NCBI GenBank assembly: GCA_045580105.1
Contig: JAZNNH010000017.1
Coordinates: 1-6,852 of the forward strand
DNA length: 6,852 nt
Direction: 5' to 3'
Source: RGIG5579 sp045580105
GTDB lineage: Bacteria > Bacillota > Clostridia > Oscillospirales > SIG627
Positions within the stretch are counted from its first letter, which is position 1. Every line of letters begins with the position of its first letter. The translations under genes and the position numbers were made by a program. The notes beneath the pieces were generated by a model. That model was not told the DNA's origin, ran no database searches, and saw nothing but the letters and a program-made list of their open reading frames with translations. This document shows, in pieces, positions 5,670 to 6,852 of the stretch.

Positions 5670-5743
5670 GAAAAGCACCTCTCTTTCTTTTATGTCTCGC
5701 TGATGAAGGTAAGCTATGCTTTTTCAAACCTTTTACATGCGGC
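5670..5743 (-). promoter_or_regulatory. Structured 5' leader of rplU (L21 leader-like RNA)
   Basis: The transcript between the predicted start (about 5742) and the rplU GTG folds into one long interrupted hairpin by eye. Its segments are CGC (5741-5739) with GCG (5700-5698), AUG (5738-5736) with CAU (5705-5703), AAGGU (5732-5728) with ACCUU (5710-5706), and AAGC (5721-5718) with GCUU (5714-5711), capped by an AUA loop. An asymmetric internal bulge, UUGAAA, lies at 5727-5722. Firmicutes rplU operons are known to carry an L21 leader RNA (an Rfam family) thought to mediate autoregulation by L21. Position and architecture fit, but I cannot confirm the match to the covariance model. The Shine-Dalgarno (5683-5678) lies outside the hairpin. 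Confidence 0.6.
5678..5683 (-). promoter_or_regulatory. Shine-Dalgarno fixing the rplU GTG start
   Basis: GAGAGG followed by 8 nt (TGCTTTTC) and GTG sets the start at 5669. The upstream in-frame GTG at 5678 would begin inside this site and cannot use it. Confidence 0.8.
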
Positions 5744-5748
5744 GGTCT

Positions 5749-5777
5749 ATTATAGCATATCCATTTTCTTCTGTCAA
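5749..5777 (-). promoter_or_regulatory. Consensus extended -10 promoter of the rplU operon
   Basis: TTGACA (5777-5772), a 17-nt spacer and TATAAT (5754-5749) are a perfect sigma-A match. The spacer ends in TGC, giving the extended -10 TGnTATAAT. Directly upstream on the minus strand are A-tracts (AAAATGAAAAAAATGAG, about 5795-5779) that resemble an UP element. This predicts very strong transcription of rplU-prp-rpmA-obg-mtaB. Confidence 0.92.
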
Positions 5778-5808
5778 CTCATTTTTTTCATTTTCTCCGG
5801 AAAATAAC

Positions 5809-5835
5809 AAAACCCGGAAACGCGTTCCGGGTTTT
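5809..5835 (-). terminator. Intrinsic terminator after acpP
   Basis: A perfect 11-bp stem (AAAACCCGGAA at 5809-5819, TTCCGGGTTTT at 5825-5835) with a 5-nt loop lies 8 nt past the acpP stop. The T run continues past the stem on the minus strand (TTTT, G, TTATTTT). It separates acpP from the rplU promoter 32 nt further on. Its symmetry would also allow plus-strand use. Confidence 0.92.
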
Positions 5836-5843
5836 CGTTTTCA

Positions 5844-6068
5844 TCAAGTGTGACTTTGAATGTATTCTGCTACGCTGCGAACTGTTTTCAGCGCCATCAC
5901 GTCTTCATCGGGAACGATGATTCCGAATTCACTTTCCAAGGTCATCAACATTTCTACCACTTCCAAGCTGTCTGCACCCAGATCGTCGAGAATGTTGGCG
6001 TCGTCTTCGATGCTGGCAAGATCAATTTTCAACTGTTTGGAAAGCAGTTCTTTTACTTTTTCGATCAT
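5844..6068 (-). CDS. acpP: Acyl carrier protein
   Basis: This 74-residue acidic four-helix protein carries growing fatty acyl chains on a 4'-phosphopantetheine arm in type II fatty-acid synthesis. The attachment serine is S34 in LGADSLEVVEML (residues 30-41), the canonical DSL motif, and helix II (residues 34-48) is strongly acidic as in housekeeping ACPs. Length and sequence fit fatty-acid AcpP better than polyketide or D-alanyl carrier proteins, although no fab genes are next to it. The ATG at 6068 has AGGAG at 6080-6076 with 7-nt spacing. It has its own promoter (6124-6152) and a strong terminator, so it looks monocistronic, with possible readthrough from asnB. No FapR-like operator was seen in its leader. 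Confidence 0.96.
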   Translation of the reverse strand: MIEKVKELLSKQLKIDLASIEDDANILDDLGADSLEVVEMLMTLESEFGIIVPDEDVMALKTVRSVAEYIQSHT

Positions 6069-6123
6069 AAAATCTCTCCTTTGATGTTTCGCATTTCATC
6101 TCTTTCGAAAAACGAACACGCCT

Positions 6124-6152
6124 ATTGTACACAAAAACCGTTGATTTGTCAA
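6124..6152 (-). promoter_or_regulatory. Strong promoter for acpP
   Basis: TTGACA (6152-6147), a 17-nt spacer and TACAAT (6129-6124) match the sigma-A consensus at 11 of 12 positions. Transcription would start near 6117, giving a leader of about 50 nt. The -35 box begins 3 nt after the asnB stop codon (6158-6156), so there is no room for a terminator between the genes. Confidence 0.85.
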
Positions 6153-6155
6153 GCA

Positions 6156-6852
6156 TTACAACTCGCCTGCCAGAACGCGGCGGGCCGTTTCGGCACGATC
6201 GGACACGTAAAGCCGATACCAAGTGACAAAGACCAAAATCGTCCAAAGACGGCGATAATGGTCGGCTCTTCCCTCTTTGTGGTCCTCGAGCATCCGCAGT
6301 ACCGCATCCTTGTTGATATACTCCGTGCAGGTCATATTTTCCAGGATTTCCTTTGCCCAAGGATACAGTTCATTCCTCAGCCAAGCGCGAACCGGAACGG
6401 GGTATCCGAGCTTCGGACGCAGGAACGTGGCTTCGTCAACCAGATCGCGGAACGTATCGCGCAAGATGAATTTGGTGGTTTTGTGAGAGAGCTTTTCGTT
6501 CTCGCAAAGCTCCTGTGCCACGCGGAACACCTCTTTATCCAAAAACGGCACGCGCACCTCAAGGGAATGATACATGGAAAGGCGGTCGCCCTTCACGAGA
6601 ATGTCGCCCCGAATCCAAGAGCGCATATCGACGTACTGCATTTGGTGCATCGGAGAAAGTCCCATGTTCTTGGCGTGGGCATAAATTTCCTTTTCCGGTT
6701 CATAAAAACGAAGATCGGGATCAAAGGTGTTGAGAAACGCTTTCTTTTCTTTTTCGGAGAAGACGAAGGCGTTGCCGACGTATCTCTCTTCCAGCGGCGT
6801 GGTGCCGCGATAGAGCAGATTCTTTCCCTTTACGTTGTCGGGCAACACGCGG
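6156..6852 (-). CDS. asnB: Asparagine synthetase (glutamine-hydrolysing), C-terminal part
   Basis: The frame is open from the right edge to TAA at 6158-6156; 231 residues are visible, so the N-terminal glutaminase domain and the ATP-pyrophosphatase SGGxDS loop lie outside. What remains is the end of the synthetase domain: RVLPDNVKGKNLLYRG at the edge, GDILVKGDRLSMYHSLEVRV followed by PFLD (the family's conserved helix and strand that contact the aspartyl-AMP site), KTTKFILRD, then RPKLGYPVPVRAW. The enzyme converts aspartate, glutamine and ATP to asparagine, glutamate, AMP and PPi. A GTG codon at 6848 is only an internal Val, not a start, since the reading frame and family similarity run through it. 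Other Asn-synthase-fold amidotransferases (for example in capsule or lasso-peptide clusters) share this domain, but the match to housekeeping AsnB is strong and nothing nearby suggests such a cluster. Confidence 0.92.
   Translation of the reverse strand, partial: RVLPDNVKGKNLLYRGTTPLEERYVGNAFVFSEKEKKAFLNTFDPDLRFYEPEKEIYAHAKNMGLSPMHQMQYVDMRSWIRGDILVKGDRLSMYHSLEVRVPFLDKEVFRVAQELCENEKLSHKTTKFILRDTFRDLVDEATFLRPKLGYPVPVRAWLRNELYPWAKEILENMTCTEYINKDAVLRMLEDHKEGRADHYRRLWTILVFVTWYRLYVSDRAETARRVLAGEL

Noticed and set aside
5670..5678. GTG at 5678 as the rplU start
   Set aside because: It overlaps the Shine-Dalgarno itself and adds three residues absent from L21 proteins.
6069..6120. Fatty-acid regulator operator in the acpP leader
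   Set aside because: I looked for FapR- or FabT-like palindromes and found only a 4-bp TTCG/CGAA repeat, too short to support a call.
6022..6360. A 112-codon minus-strand frame overlapping the end of asnB and the acpP promoter
   Set aside because: It overlaps both genes out of frame, crosses the acpP promoter and has no recognisable motif or ribosome site.
1..6852. A novel defence, biosynthetic or mobile system
   Set aside because: All ten genes belong to recognised families; nine are housekeeping. No transposase, integrase, toxin-antitoxin pair, nuclease-effector pair or terminal repeats were seen.

Overview
The window reads as a piece of a Firmicutes chromosome, most likely from the class Clostridia. 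The evidence is the rplU-prp-rpmA-obg gene order, an L27 with the cleavable N-terminal extension found in Firmicutes, a Mini-III ribonuclease, an MtaB-type tRNA methylthiotransferase, and sigma-A-like promoters close to the textbook consensus. Genus and species cannot be told from this stretch. All ten genes lie on the minus strand, so transcription runs from high to low coordinates. There is no sign of mobile elements, CRISPR, rRNA or tRNA genes.

In transcription order (right to left): the C-terminal third of a glutamine-hydrolysing asparagine synthetase (6156-6852, cut by the window edge); acpP, the acyl carrier protein (5844-6068), with its own strong promoter and a perfect 11-bp terminator; then a ribosome and translation operon. 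That operon has a consensus extended -10 promoter, a structured leader resembling the L21 leader family, rplU (L21), prp (the cysteine protease that trims L27), rpmA (L27), obg (ribosome-assembly GTPase) and mtaB (tRNA ms2t6A methylthiotransferase). rplU/prp overlap as TAATG, prp/rpmA are 8 nt apart, and obg/mtaB are 2 nt apart, so these genes look co-transcribed and partly translationally coupled. An imperfect hairpin with a U-rich tail between rpmA and obg may lower transcription of the distal half.

Below mtaB comes a gene for a membrane-anchored leucine-rich-repeat protein (630-1958), which would face outward with an acidic tail. It has a candidate promoter whose -10 includes the mtaB stop codon, and it ends at a strong 12-bp terminator. 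mrnC (Mini-III, 221-577) starts immediately after that terminator with no room for a promoter, so it probably depends on readthrough. Finally ppdK (pyruvate phosphate dikinase) begins at 92 behind its own well-formed promoter and runs off the left edge.

Most of the window is translation housekeeping: L21 and L27 are 50S proteins, Prp matures L27, Obg helps late 50S assembly, Mini-III matures 23S rRNA and MtaB modifies tRNA A37. The LRR protein is the one accessory-looking gene. I found no convincing undescribed multi-gene system. The points most worth checking are regulatory: the L21 leader, the SD-sequestering hairpin of the LRR gene, the promoterless mrnC and the rpmA-obg hairpin.
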